Assembly: GCA_000961745.1 (NCBI GenBank)
Contig: LAEA01000152.1
Location: 39,507-103,506 of the forward strand
Source: Rhodospirillaceae bacterium BRH_c57
GTDB taxonomy: Bacteria > Pseudomonadota > Alphaproteobacteria > Rhodospirillales > Rhodospirillaceae
Length of the DNA stretch: 64,000 nt
Reading direction: 5' to 3'
Shown here piece by piece: positions 8,616 through 18,291 of this stretch (positions within the stretch are counted from its first letter, which is position 1; the number at the start of each line of letters is the position of its first letter). The notes below the pieces were generated by a model. The model was given only the letters and a program-made list of their open reading frames with translations, was not told where the DNA came from and did no database searches. The position numbers and the translations under genes were made by a program.

Positions 8616-10727
8616 GCTATGTTTGACGTACCCTTCAAGTGCCTTGAGCACGGGGATGAGGTGCCGCGTCTCCGCCTCCTTGATCTCCTCGCCGGCAACG
8701 GCCCGCAGGCAGTTCGCCAGCCACCGTGCAGGAGATGACTTGCCCAGAAGCGGGCCTTCCCGCCGCTCCGGTGTCGCCGTCTCCAGAACCGTTCTCGCGC
8801 ACCCGTAGAGAAGCCAGACGTCCGGAGGTGGCACGGGTGAGGTGTGCAGCCCCGCCTTCGGTACCAGCTTACCCTGCGACACCAGGGTCACGAGGCTCTC
8901 CATCCCCGCCACGGGGTCGCCACCCAACAAGGATAGGGACACCGCGTTCCGTGCTGCCTCCCCTCCCCGTTCGAGAAGGGAGGTTGCCGTTTCTCGCTCA
9001 GCGGCGGCGGCAATCTCCCGAAGACCTTCCATGGAGGCTGCTTCCGCCACCGCGTCGACGGATGCCCAAAAGCTTTTGCCCGGCGATCGGCACCGCTCGG
9101 TCCAGTCCGGCAGGTTCCAGCGGGCGGCTTTGTCCTTTCCCTCTCCCATGGCCCGTCTCGCTGACTCGCAAGCTTTGGCAACGGCTTCCTCGCCCGCGGC
9201 CAGCAGGACGGCTTCCGCGGCGGATTCGACAAGCGTCCTTTTGAGCCGCTGTCCCGCCGCACGGGACAATCGTTTGCGTGCCTTCCCAGCTTCGTCCTTC
9301 TTCTGCCCCTTGATCTTCCGCCCGTTGATCACGTCCCAATCGGAGGCTTCTGATGGCTCTGAAAGGTCGATGAGGCCGCATGCCACCAGGGCGATAGCGG
9401 CATTGGCTCCTTTCGACGCCATCGCCTCGCTGTACTCAGGGCTTGGATCTGGCGACACCAAAGTCTTGGCAGACCTCGCGGCCCGCTCCACCCCAGGCAG
9501 GAGATGTTCGAGGTACCTGGTGCGGACTCCCCTCCCCCTCTGCCAGGCGAACGCAGGGACGTGCGACCACTCCCCTGACAAGGCTTCGGCGGACAGCCCA
9601 AAGAGGCGTTCCATGCACTGCCTTCTGCGGTCGCGGTTGCCAAGAACGAAGGCGGCCATCGCGAGGGCGGCGTCGGCCTGTGCCACGGCCCGCTCGAATA
9701 TCGCCTCCGCGACTTCCTCGCTCCCGCCCTCGGGATCCCGCCTCCCCTCAACGACGACGACGATGTCCTCACCGGTCTCCGGATCGAGGTCCGGAATGAG
9801 CAGGGTCTCGGTGTCCATCGCCGTCAGGGGTTGAAGGTCGTATCGGGCGAGGAGCAGGGACGCGGCACGACCACCCCACCGCAGGGCGAGAGCCTTTTCA
9901 GCAAGAGCGAGCACCCGCATCGGGTTCACCCTGTTGAACCTCGCGAGCCCCTTTCCGCCCCTGACCTTACCCTTGTTCGCCCACATGATGTCGGCCACGG
10001 CCACCCTGACGGCTCCCGTCTCAAGGAGTGCCCTCGCCTCCTCCCACTCCACGGAACCTGGGAGCGGAGGGTTGTCCTTCCAAAGGTGGCTCCTGCTTCC
10101 TATCTCGGCATTCGCGGCGGCAATGGCGTCAGCTAGATCGTGCCTTTCGGAGAGGCGCGACAGGAACCGCCTGACCCCCCACGGGAAGCCTGCGGTCTCG
10201 AATCCTTCGCTGGCGGGACTGGGGCCGACCATGGTCCACCCATCAAAGTCACCGTCCCACCACGACTCACCGCCTTCTGGCGAGAACCGCCCCTCTTCGT
10301 TTATCCAGTCGCCGAAACCGATGGCGACCGCTGATGCAGCAAGACTGGCTGCGTGTGCGGCTTCCACGACGGCGTTGACACGGGCCATGGAAACCCTCTC
10401 GCCATCGGATCCCCAGACTTCGCAGGTAGCCTCCCATACCTCAAGCACGGACGCCGCCCACCGCCGGACCTCAGAAGCACCCTCTGAACCCGCCTGATGC
10501 CCGAACTTCTCGGCGAGGCGGTCGATTCCGCTGTCAGTCGACACGAAGGGCCAAGTGTCCAACACGGCATGGCTCCCGCCCGACTCCCCGTGGGCGTCGC
10601 GGGACTTGCGGGACAGTGTCACCCTGCCGAAACCCTTGCCGTCGCCGCCTGCGACCGTCGACGGCAGAAGACGACGCCACGCCTCAGCCACCGTCCTACC
10701 CCAGTCCTCGTCGTCCCGCCTCGCCAT
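8556..10727 (-). CDS. Large hypothetical protein (~720 aa)
   Basis: Long uninterrupted ORF; no recognised family. Confidence 0.7.
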   Translation of the reverse strand: MARRDDEDWGRTVAEAWRRLLPSTVAGGDGKGFGRVTLSRKSRDAHGESGGSHAVLDTWPFVSTDSGIDRLAEKFGHQAGSEGASEVRRWAASVLEVWEATCEVWGSDGERVSMARVNAVVEAAHAASLAASAVAIGFGDWINEEGRFSPEGGESWWDGDFDGWTMVGPSPASEGFETAGFPWGVRRFLSRLSERHDLADAIAAANAEIGSRSHLWKDNPPLPGSVEWEEARALLETGAVRVAVADIMWANKGKVRGGKGLARFNRVNPMRVLALAEKALALRWGGRAASLLLARYDLQPLTAMDTETLLIPDLDPETGEDIVVVVEGRRDPEGGSEEVAEAIFERAVAQADAALAMAAFVLGNRDRRRQCMERLFGLSAEALSGEWSHVPAFAWQRGRGVRTRYLEHLLPGVERAARSAKTLVSPDPSPEYSEAMASKGANAAIALVACGLIDLSEPSEASDWDVINGRKIKGQKKDEAGKARKRLSRAAGQRLKRTLVESAAEAVLLAAGEEAVAKACESARRAMGEGKDKAARWNLPDWTERCRSPGKSFWASVDAVAEAASMEGLREIAAAAERETATSLLERGGEAARNAVSLSLLGGDPVAGMESLVTLVSQGKLVPKAGLHTSPVPPPDVWLLYGCARTVLETATPERREGPLLGKSSPARWLANCLRAVAGEEIKEAETRHLIPVLKALEGYVKHSSGAVSAEKSPRVGDEAIDR

Positions 10728-10982
10728 TCCCAAGCCCCATCATTTCTTGTCATGTAAACTTACTTTGGACGTACATATAGTTCCAGTTGAAGGGTGGACA
10801 CAAGAATATAGCTGACTAAGCGGCAACCAAACCTGTGCTCTTCAGCCTGTTATTTTGTCTAATGCTCCTGCCGAAATTACGTGACAGCAGTTGACTAGGT
10901 GTTGGAATGCGGATATAGTATCTGTTAATATCCAATTCCGGCCTTAGCCGGGATTCGGAGGGATGGCGAGCGGGAGGGTGCA

Positions 10983-11435
10983 TTGGCCGGGATAGGGAAC
11001 GTGAAAGGGCGTTGTGCGATACTGGCGACATGTGTGGCCTTCGGGATCTCCTGCGGCTTTGTCGGCGGAGAAGCTCTCGCCGCCTCTCCCGCCGCTGATG
11101 TGGTCGTTCCGGAGACGACACCCGTACCTGCGGTCCGCAAGGTGGTCGATCCCTTCGCCCCAGGCGGGATTGCGGCACCGAAGAGGGAGGTGCCGGCGGT
11201 GGTGGAGACGCCTGCGGAGGATCAATCCATCCCCACTCAGGTCATTGTGGTGGAACGCCAAGAGGCTTCCGAACCAGACAAGGGTAGCCCCCGCAGGAAG
11301 CTGATCGAGGCCGCGACCCCAATGGGCTGCGTGAGCGGCAAGATCATGATGCAGGGGGCATCGGGGATGTTTCTAGTTACGCCTTCGGAGGCTTCGACGA
11401 ACCCGGCTGCGGGTCTGTTGCCTTGCGGCACATAA
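10983..11435 (+). CDS. Exported hypothetical protein at start of pilus-like operon
   Basis: Signal-peptide-like N-terminus (CAILATCVAFGISCGFVGGEALA), Pro-rich region. Confidence 0.5.
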   Translation: MAGIGNVKGRCAILATCVAFGISCGFVGGEALAASPAADVVVPETTPVPAVRKVVDPFAPGGIAAPKREVPAVVETPAEDQSIPTQVIVVERQEASEPDKGSPRRKLIEAATPMGCVSGKIMMQGASGMFLVTPSEASTNPAAGLLPCGT

Positions 11436-11478
11436 GTGTTGGCATGAAAACTTGCATAGAACTTAAGGGGGAACCATT

Positions 11479-13014
11479 ATGACGGAGAGGGGAACCATGA
11501 GGATCGCGAGAAGGTCTGCCGCTGCGGCCTGCGTTTTACTGGCGGCTTCGGCCTGTGCCCCGACTGCGGGGGAGTTTCGTGCCGATACCCTTGCCGGCAA
11601 GCACATTCCCAAGGAGGGCGAATACCGCTTGATGAGGGATGAATTGGCGGCATGGAACCGCATCCCGTCCGTGAGCGAAATCGAGATCCCGAGAGACGCT
11701 CTGGCACCGCACCCGGTGGTGCCGCCACTGTCGGGGGAGATATCGAATGCCCGCATCGATCTGACCCTGGTGCCGCAGGCGACTCTTGAACACCTGGCTT
11801 TCGCTTTGGACTCCTCGGGCATCCTCGTCTCCTTTGACGGCGAGGACGAGGGGCTTCGGGATATTCGGGTGCCCTTCCTCTCCCACAGCGGGGACCTCTT
11901 TTCCTTGGCCGAGAGGCTTGAGGCCAGTGCAAACGTGACGCTAGCCCATTCACCCGGCGGAGGCGTGATGCTGACCCGCTCGACGCAGTGGGCCTTCCGC
12001 ATCCCGATCCAGAACAAGGAACTGATGGAGGCCCTGTCCGGCGACATCCAGTCGCTGGGAGCGACGGACGTCCAGATCAGCCCCCGCGTCGGCGAGATCG
12101 TCTACAAGGTCAGTCCCCGCACCCAGCGGGACGTCATCGGGCCGTTCCTTACCAAGGCCAGGTCGAACTTGGCGGCGGTGACACTTCAGGTGGCGGTGAT
12201 GACCGTCACCTCGACGGCGAAGAAGGAACGCGGCATCGACTGGAGCAGCGTGGACGTCCAGGCGGTGTCGAAAGAGAGGGTTGCGGGGATGGATTCCTCC
12301 GCGTCGGACGCGATACCTGGTCTTGTCGGTCGGGCCGCGAAGGCCGGGCTCGCAGGAATAGCCGGAAGCGGCACTCTAGGGGTTGGTGGAGCAGTGATCG
12401 GCATCGCCGGCGCCGTGAAGTGGATGGATTCCATGGGGCTGGCGAAGTCCCGTCAGAGCGTGGAGCTCACGACCATCTCCGGCGTGCCCGTGCAGATGAG
12501 AAACGGCAACTCCATTCCTTACGTGTCGAGCGTCGGCATCTCGACGAACACCGGCACGAACAACACCCTCGGCGAGGCCCAGACGGCCACTGCGGAAGAC
12601 GGCCTGACGGTCGATCTGAACCCGCAGTACGATGACTTGAGCGGACTGGTGACCCTCGACGTCGACATCAAGGCGAACAAGGTCGAACTGGTCGAACTCA
12701 GTGCCGGACAGCAGCTCGGCACGATCACGCAGCCGAAAAGCCAGGATCACGAGATCACCTCCAACGTGCCGATGCGGGCGGGCGACGTGGCGGTCATCGA
12801 CGGCACCCGCGTGACCACGCTCCAAGACGGTGCAAGCGGACCTTTGTCGGGCCTCATCGCTCCCCACGAACTTACCAACGGCCAGAGCATGAGCTTGTTC
12901 ATTCTGGTGAGGCCGACGGTCGTCAGGTTTGTTCCCGCCGACGTCAAGGGGGCATCCTCTGTTCCCTACGGAGACGTGACGAGCCGCATAGGAGGCGTCG
13001 ATGATGAACGTTAA
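11479..13014 (+). CDS. PilN-like lipoprotein secretin
   Basis: Lipobox LLAASAC; VAVMTVTSTAKKERGIDWS; GVPVQMRNGNSIPYVSSVGISTNTGT; C-terminal secretin-like core. Confidence 0.75.
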   Translation: MTERGTMRIARRSAAAACVLLAASACAPTAGEFRADTLAGKHIPKEGEYRLMRDELAAWNRIPSVSEIEIPRDALAPHPVVPPLSGEISNARIDLTLVPQATLEHLAFALDSSGILVSFDGEDEGLRDIRVPFLSHSGDLFSLAERLEASANVTLAHSPGGGVMLTRSTQWAFRIPIQNKELMEALSGDIQSLGATDVQISPRVGEIVYKVSPRTQRDVIGPFLTKARSNLAAVTLQVAVMTVTSTAKKERGIDWSSVDVQAVSKERVAGMDSSASDAIPGLVGRAAKAGLAGIAGSGTLGVGGAVIGIAGAVKWMDSMGLAKSRQSVELTTISGVPVQMRNGNSIPYVSSVGISTNTGTNNTLGEAQTATAEDGLTVDLNPQYDDLSGLVTLDVDIKANKVELVELSAGQQLGTITQPKSQDHEITSNVPMRAGDVAVIDGTRVTTLQDGASGPLSGLIAPHELTNGQSMSLFILVRPTVVRFVPADVKGASSVPYGDVTSRIGGVDDER

Positions 13015-13750
13015 GAACAACGAGGCCGCCCTGCCCTCACTCGCCATCGGCGGTTTCATCGGGTTCCCCAAGAAGAAGCAGGCTCTCGCCTTCGCCCGCG
13101 ACAAGGCCGAGAAGTGGTTCGAGGGGCAGGAATACTGTTGGATAGCCGTTCATCGGCACGAGTACGACAGGGACGGAGGTGTGCAGGTCGGCTGGCTGTG
13201 GGAAGCCCATCAGGGCGGAGACGGCCTGTCGTTCATGCCTTCGGCGGTCGCAGCCCTTGAAGCCGGCGAGGATTCCGCCGTCATCCCGACCCTGACGCGT
13301 GACCTTGTCGTCGAACCGCGTTCGGGCGGGGCCGTCGAATGCCTGATCTTGCCGGAGGAGCCCAGCCGCCGCCCCCCGACGGAAGGCGTCGGCTTCATCG
13401 GGCCGAAGTGCCGGCCTCTGAGGCAAAGCGGCATCCACTACCTGTTCGTCGGCCTTCTCGCCCTCGTGCTCGGAGCATCCGCCCTGGGATACGGAGTGAC
13501 GGAGCGGGTGTCGAGGGTCGCGGCAACCTCCGTCAAACCGCTGACTTCCCAACAGATGTCCAACTTGCCGTCCTCCCGCGTCTCGGCTCTGAAGAACGTG
13601 CCCGACGATAAGCGTCTCGTACTCCTCAAACTGACGGGCGGCCTCGGTGCGGGAGGCAGGTGGACACAGGATTTCGAGGATCGCCCAGTGATAGAGGGAG
13701 GGTCTGAAGATGTCCTGCCGCCCCCGCCCGCCGAAGAAGGAGCCGAATAA
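13001..13750 (+). CDS. PilO-like inner-membrane pilus assembly protein
   Basis: Position after the secretin, overlapping start, single TM (YLFVGLLALVLGASALGYGV). Confidence 0.5.
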   Translation: MMNVKNNEAALPSLAIGGFIGFPKKKQALAFARDKAEKWFEGQEYCWIAVHRHEYDRDGGVQVGWLWEAHQGGDGLSFMPSAVAALEAGEDSAVIPTLTRDLVVEPRSGGAVECLILPEEPSRRPPTEGVGFIGPKCRPLRQSGIHYLFVGLLALVLGASALGYGVTERVSRVAATSVKPLTSQQMSNLPSSRVSALKNVPDDKRLVLLKLTGGLGAGGRWTQDFEDRPVIEGGSEDVLPPPPAEEGAE

Positions 13751-14124
13751 TGATAGCGAAGGAAGCGGGAATCCTCGCAGGGGCCGTCGCAGGGGTCGTC
13801 GGCCTTGCAATGGGAGCGTCCGGGGCTTGGCTGTCCCTGTCTCCCGTCTCGGCGGAGAAATCAGAATCACAAGTGATCGCCGAGTGCATCATGCGGTTGC
13901 AAAGCTCCGTTCCCGGAATCGATGCCTCCCCCGACGGTCGGGGCGTCGCTGCCTCAAACACGAACCCGTCGACCCCAGGGTTCGCCTGGCTGTTCGAGGC
14001 GACCCAAGCCACCCTTTCTTGCCCGGGATGGGAACTTGAAGAGTTCTGTGCTGGAGAGAAGTGCGGGCATTCGGGGTGGAGCATAAAGATGTCACCCATC
14101 ATAAATAAGCCTGCCAAGAGTTGA
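13750..14124 (+). CDS. Membrane-anchored hypothetical pilus-operon protein
   Basis: N-terminal TM; start overlaps the previous stop. Confidence 0.5.
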   Translation: MIAKEAGILAGAVAGVVGLAMGASGAWLSLSPVSAEKSESQVIAECIMRLQSSVPGIDASPDGRGVAASNTNPSTPGFAWLFEATQATLSCPGWELEEFCAGEKCGHSGWSIKMSPIINKPAKS

Positions 14125-14133
14125 CATGCGGAT
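14121..14133 (+). promoter_or_regulatory. Dispersed promoter motif TTGACATGCGGAT
   Basis: Same motif recurs before many genes in the window. Confidence 0.6.
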
Positions 14134-14204
14134 TTACTGGCAACACGATAAATCAACCGTAGAGCGGTACAGGATCGCCGAGTCAGGAAACAAGGAGATA
14201 GTTG

Positions 14205-14651
14205 ATGTTCCAGATAATCGCACTTATCGTCGTCATTGCCCTCGGCGCCATCGTTGCCTCCGGCGGCACATCAGCCATTGGTGACGTCTTCTTCAGCAAG
14301 AGCGCCGATGCCCTCGCTCAGCAGATGGCGAGTACAATGTCGCAGATCGAGACCGCCGACCGTGGCCGTCAGGCCGAGACTGGCAGCGTCTCGGCGACTA
14401 CCACTCCGACCACTGTCGACAGTTCGCACGCCCTCTTCACGGGTGAATACCTCGGCATCGTGCCGACAGTTCCAAACAGCATCGCTTTCGGCATCAACTA
14501 CAGCCTCGGCACCGCCTCGGATGCCACAACCATAACCGCCGTTATCACATCAGAAGACGTCTGCACGGAGATCGGCACGGCGGGGGCCCTGCATCCGAAG
14601 CTATCCTGCACATGGGGTGTCGGTATCGGAACGGTAACATACAACTACTGA
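14205..14651 (+). CDS. Pilin-like protein lacking a leader peptide
   Basis: MFQIIALIVVIALGAIVASGG; strong RBS aaggag fixes the ATG; C-terminal Cys pair. Confidence 0.65.
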   Translation: MFQIIALIVVIALGAIVASGGTSAIGDVFFSKSADALAQQMASTMSQIETADRGRQAETGSVSATTTPTTVDSSHALFTGEYLGIVPTVPNSIAFGINYSLGTASDATTITAVITSEDVCTEIGTAGALHPKLSCTWGVGIGTVTYNY

Positions 14652-14698
14652 TCGTAGGTAAGGGCTGACTCCCCTTTGTCTGCCAGAAGGAGGTAGGG

Positions 14699-15850
14699 AT
14701 GTATGTAGCTCAGATGGTGGGGGCGATTATCGCCCTTTCAGCGGTTGGTGTCGTAACGTGGAGCACCTGGGTTTCGGTCGCGGGCTCGTCTGCCTACTCG
14801 CAAAGCGTCCGCAACTCCACCGCACTTGAAGAGGCTGCGGCGGCGATCTCGGCATCGGCGATCTCCTACGGCGGCGTCGTGACCCTTCCCGCTCCAACCG
14901 CAGACGGCGGCGTTCCCGACTGGGTGTCCGCGCAGACCGTGACCCCTTGGGGGAAGGACTTCCGCTACTGCCCCTATGCGACGGGTTCGGGAGGTGCGGC
15001 CTCCACCGCCAACGGCTATCAGATCGGCACGCTTTCTCTGGCGGGGCGGGATTACGTCGTCTCCTCCGATGCCCCTACGGTGTCGGGAACCGCGTTCGCG
15101 ATCATCGCTGGCATGCCCGGCGAGGATGCTCCAGCCTGCTCCGACGTGTCCTATGCGGGCGGCGAATGGAGCGTTCCTGATGGGCGTGTGCGTGGATACG
15201 CCCTCTCCGCCATCAGAGGGTTTCGGACGGCTTCGGGTGTCATGCACGTTTCGTCCGCCGGAACGGGCACAGGGCTGTCGTCCGCCGATCCCGCCTCGCT
15301 TTCAGACGCTATCGGTTGGTGGGAAGCCTCTCGCCCGCAGTCGATGGAGTTCGTCCTCGCCGCTGGTTCCTACGCACTGCCGGCCTCCGTGTCCGGCGAT
15401 GTGGGTGGAGATGTCGTTTTCGACGCCGCTTCCGGAGTGAGCCTGACGGGCGACCTGTCCATGCCTTCCGACATCAGGCTCTCCGGGGTCTCCGTTTCGG
15501 GCACCGTGACCGTGAGGCAGGGTACCGACGCCTTCGTGAGCGGCGGCAGCTTCGGGGCGATCAACGTCTATGGCGAGGCTTCCATAGGCGGATCCGCGAC
15601 ACTGTCCTCCCTCGCGGCTGCGGCCGGCGGCAGGGTCTCCGTTTCCGCGGCATCGGTGGGCAGCCTCACCGCCACGACCGGCGGCACCGCGACGTTCGCA
15701 TCCGCTTCCGCAACGGCATCTGCGTCGGCGTCGGACTCCGGCGGCACGATAACCGCTTCCGGAGGAGCCGCGATAGGCACGGAGACGGTGGGGGTCGGCG
15801 GCCGAATATGCACGGAATCAGGCGGCACTTGGTCATGTATCAGCGGTTGA
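14699..15850 (+). CDS. PilV-like minor pilin/tip protein with beta-helix-like repeats
   Basis: Pilin-like N-terminus (MYVAQMVGAIIALSAVGVVTWSTW) and a Gly/Ala/Ser-rich beta-repeat C-terminus. Confidence 0.6.
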   Translation: MYVAQMVGAIIALSAVGVVTWSTWVSVAGSSAYSQSVRNSTALEEAAAAISASAISYGGVVTLPAPTADGGVPDWVSAQTVTPWGKDFRYCPYATGSGGAASTANGYQIGTLSLAGRDYVVSSDAPTVSGTAFAIIAGMPGEDAPACSDVSYAGGEWSVPDGRVRGYALSAIRGFRTASGVMHVSSAGTGTGLSSADPASLSDAIGWWEASRPQSMEFVLAAGSYALPASVSGDVGGDVVFDAASGVSLTGDLSMPSDIRLSGVSVSGTVTVRQGTDAFVSGGSFGAINVYGEASIGGSATLSSLAAAAGGRVSVSAASVGSLTATTGGTATFASASATASASASDSGGTITASGGAAIGTETVGVGGRICTESGGTWSCISG

Positions 15851-15872
15851 AGGGTTGCTAATAAGCACTTGT

Positions 15873-15889
15873 AGTGTTAACATGAGGAT
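15873..15889 (+). promoter_or_regulatory. Dispersed promoter motif AGTGTTAACATGAGGAT
   Basis: Variant of the TTGACATGCGGA motif upstream of the second pilin. Confidence 0.5.
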
Positions 15890-15923
15890 CATTGGATAAG
15901 TCGAATGGTCCGGAGATGCCGAA

Positions 15924-16364
15924 GTGTTCCAAATCATAGCAGTCATAGTCGCCATCGCCTTGGGCGGCCTGATCTCGGTGGGATGGGCATCCGGCTTCGG
16001 CGACACCTTCTTTGAGAAGCGGGTTGAGGGGGACGTGTCGAAGTACAACAACCTGTCCGCGCAGATCAAAGGAGCTCTCAGCGCCCACAAGATGGACATG
16101 GGTTCCTATCCATCGGGGTGCCTCACCGAACTGAAGTCCGACGGGTATCTCCAGGACATCGCAATGGAGATCGAGGACGGCAACACGTGGTCATGCGAGG
16201 CCGACAAGCTGACTGTGAGCGGTGTCTCCGACGATGTCTGCATCGCCGTCCTCATGAACGACGGGTGGGAATCCACCGGGTGGACGGAGTCCGACGGCGT
16301 GCCGTCCTGTCCTGGCGACAACACCACGACACCCTACCCTTCCTGCTGCGACGACGGGAGCTAG
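15924..16364 (+). CDS. Pilin-like protein (GTG start, no leader)
   Basis: MFQIIAVIVAIALGGLISVGWASGFGDTFFEKRVEGD, near-paralogue N-terminus of 14205-14651. Confidence 0.65.
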   Translation: MFQIIAVIVAIALGGLISVGWASGFGDTFFEKRVEGDVSKYNNLSAQIKGALSAHKMDMGSYPSGCLTELKSDGYLQDIAMEIEDGNTWSCEADKLTVSGVSDDVCIAVLMNDGWESTGWTESDGVPSCPGDNTTTPYPSCCDDGS

Positions 16365-16368
16365 AGCA

Positions 16369-17841
16369 ATGATGTTGGGGGAAGCAATTGTCGCGAGGGG
16401 GCTGATCACACCGAAGGAGCTCGACTACGCCCTGTCCGTCCAGAAGGTGACGGGCAGCAAGCTCGGGCACGTCCTCGTCAGCAAGCGGTTCATCCGCCAT
16501 TCCGATCTCGTCAAGATCCTGGCGGAGATCAGTCCCGACAGCTTGACGAGCGAGTCCGTGCGGGACATCAGGCCGACGACGCGGGAACTGAGGCTCCACA
16601 AGGTCATCATAGCCGCCGAAACGCGGGACGAGGTGTTCGCGGCCACGCTCGGAAGCCAGAGGCAGGCCCACCTCATGCTCAAGGGCTACTATCCGGACAA
16701 GGCGATCAGATGGGTGCCTTTGGCTCCCGAGAAGATGGATTCCTTCATCGAGAGGGCGGACTTCCTCGCCGAGACGGCGAACGTCGGAGAGAACACCGGC
16801 GACCGCATGTTAAGCAAGCTCATCGACAAAGCTGTCCGCATGGGGGCATCGGACATACACATCTCCGCGGACGAGGACTGCTATCACGCACTGGCACGCG
16901 TCGATGGCTCCCGGCAGTTGATACACATGGGGACGCGGGAGGAGCACACCCAGCTCCTCGCACGCATCAAGGATATCGGCGGCATGGACACGGCGGAGAC
17001 CCGCAACGTCCAGGACGGCGGCTTCAACGAGGAGCGCGACGGCCACGACCTGTCCTACCGCATCAACTCCATCCCGACCGAAGCCGGCGCCACCGAGAAG
17101 GTGACGATCAGAATCCTTGATCCAGACCAGGCGAACCCGAGCTTGGAGGATCTGGGAATCACCCGCCTCGACCAGTGGAAGAAGGGCATCTCCCGGGACA
17201 GGGGCATCTGCATCATCGCCGGGCCAACGGGCTCGGGCAAGTCGACCACCCTCCAAGCCACCGTCAGGGGCTTCGACCGCGTGGAGAAGGCGGTCTACAC
17301 CATCGAGGACCCCGTCGAGTACAGGATACCCCTCGTCGATCAGGTCAACGTCAACCCGCTGGTCGGGCTGGACTTCGCAAAGGGCCTCAAGGGATTCATG
17401 CGTGCCGACCCCGATATCATCGTCGTCGGCGAAATTCGCGACGAGGAAACGGCCCGACTAGCGATGAAGGCCGCCGAGACCGGACACCTGGTGCTGGCTA
17501 CGGTCCATGCAGGGTCGCCGCGTGCCGTTCTGAACCGCCTCAAAAACCTGGGCATGGACATGCACTCCCTGCGTGAAGAACTGCGGGCGATCATGGTGCA
17601 GAGGCTTGTCCGCACGCTGTGCGCCGAGTGCAAGGGAGGTTGTGCCCACTGCGGCGGCACCGGGTACAGGGGAAGGACGCTGGTCTCAGAGTGCCAGAGC
17701 TTCACCGCCACCGAGGACTCCCGGCGGCTGTTCGAGACCGCCGATGTGTGGTGGCCGACGCTTGAGGACGACGCACGGCTGAAGATCACGCAGGGGATCA
17801 CCGACGAGAGCCAGGTCGAACGCCTGCTCTCCGACATCTGA
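16369..17841 (+). CDS. GspE/PilQ-type secretion/pilus assembly ATPase
   Basis: Walker A GPTGSGKSTTLQA; YTIEDPVEYRIPLVDQVNVN; LRADPDIIVVGEIRDEETARLAMKAAETGHLVLATVHAGS-type blocks. Confidence 0.95.
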   Translation: MMLGEAIVARGLITPKELDYALSVQKVTGSKLGHVLVSKRFIRHSDLVKILAEISPDSLTSESVRDIRPTTRELRLHKVIIAAETRDEVFAATLGSQRQAHLMLKGYYPDKAIRWVPLAPEKMDSFIERADFLAETANVGENTGDRMLSKLIDKAVRMGASDIHISADEDCYHALARVDGSRQLIHMGTREEHTQLLARIKDIGGMDTAETRNVQDGGFNEERDGHDLSYRINSIPTEAGATEKVTIRILDPDQANPSLEDLGITRLDQWKKGISRDRGICIIAGPTGSGKSTTLQATVRGFDRVEKAVYTIEDPVEYRIPLVDQVNVNPLVGLDFAKGLKGFMRADPDIIVVGEIRDEETARLAMKAAETGHLVLATVHAGSPRAVLNRLKNLGMDMHSLREELRAIMVQRLVRTLCAECKGGCAHCGGTGYRGRTLVSECQSFTATEDSRRLFETADVWWPTLEDDARLKITQGITDESQVERLLSDI

Positions 17842-17851
17842 GGGGGACCTT

Positions 17852-18277
17852 ATGTACCACGTCATAGCGATCATCTTGGTAATGGCCCTGATGGCGATCA
17901 TGAGCGGCGTCGGGGTCCTCTACATCAAACCTGACTCGCACCACCGTTCTCAGGTGGCGACGGGGGCCGCCGCCGGGTTCTCGGGTCTTTTGCAGGGGGC
18001 AAAGGCATTCCGTGCGAACGCTGGGCGTGCTCCGGCGACGCTTGCGGAGACAGGCGAGGGTATCGGCTTCCTGCCTCCGTCGTTCAAGGGGCTGTCCTGG
18101 TCTCTTTCCTCGGCCCGCCTGTGCCTGTCGGGCATGGTATCCGAAGCGGCGTGGGAAGGTCTCTCCGAGGCCTCGGACGGCCTCCCCTCAGGCTACGCGG
18201 TCGGAACCGCATGTGACGGAACCGGAAGTAAACCGGCGGCTTGGCCTGCCTTCGTCGCCGCTTCGGCACCGATCTGA
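17852..18277 (+). CDS. Pilin-like protein (no leader)
   Basis: MYHVIAIILVMALMAIMSGVGVLYIKPD; RBS gaggggg. Confidence 0.55.
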   Translation: MYHVIAIILVMALMAIMSGVGVLYIKPDSHHRSQVATGAAAGFSGLLQGAKAFRANAGRAPATLAETGEGIGFLPPSFKGLSWSLSSARLCLSGMVSEAAWEGLSEASDGLPSGYAVGTACDGTGSKPAAWPAFVAASAPI

Positions 18278-18291
18278 ACAAAGGGGGAATA

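Noticed and set aside
8726-9834. Long + strand ORFs opposite 8556-10727
   Set aside because: Ser/Arg/Pro-rich shadow translations typical of high-GC antisense
14699-15870. R64-like shufflon at the pilV-like gene
   Set aside because: No inverted 19-bp-type repeats or alternative C-terminal cassettes, and no adjacent recombinase
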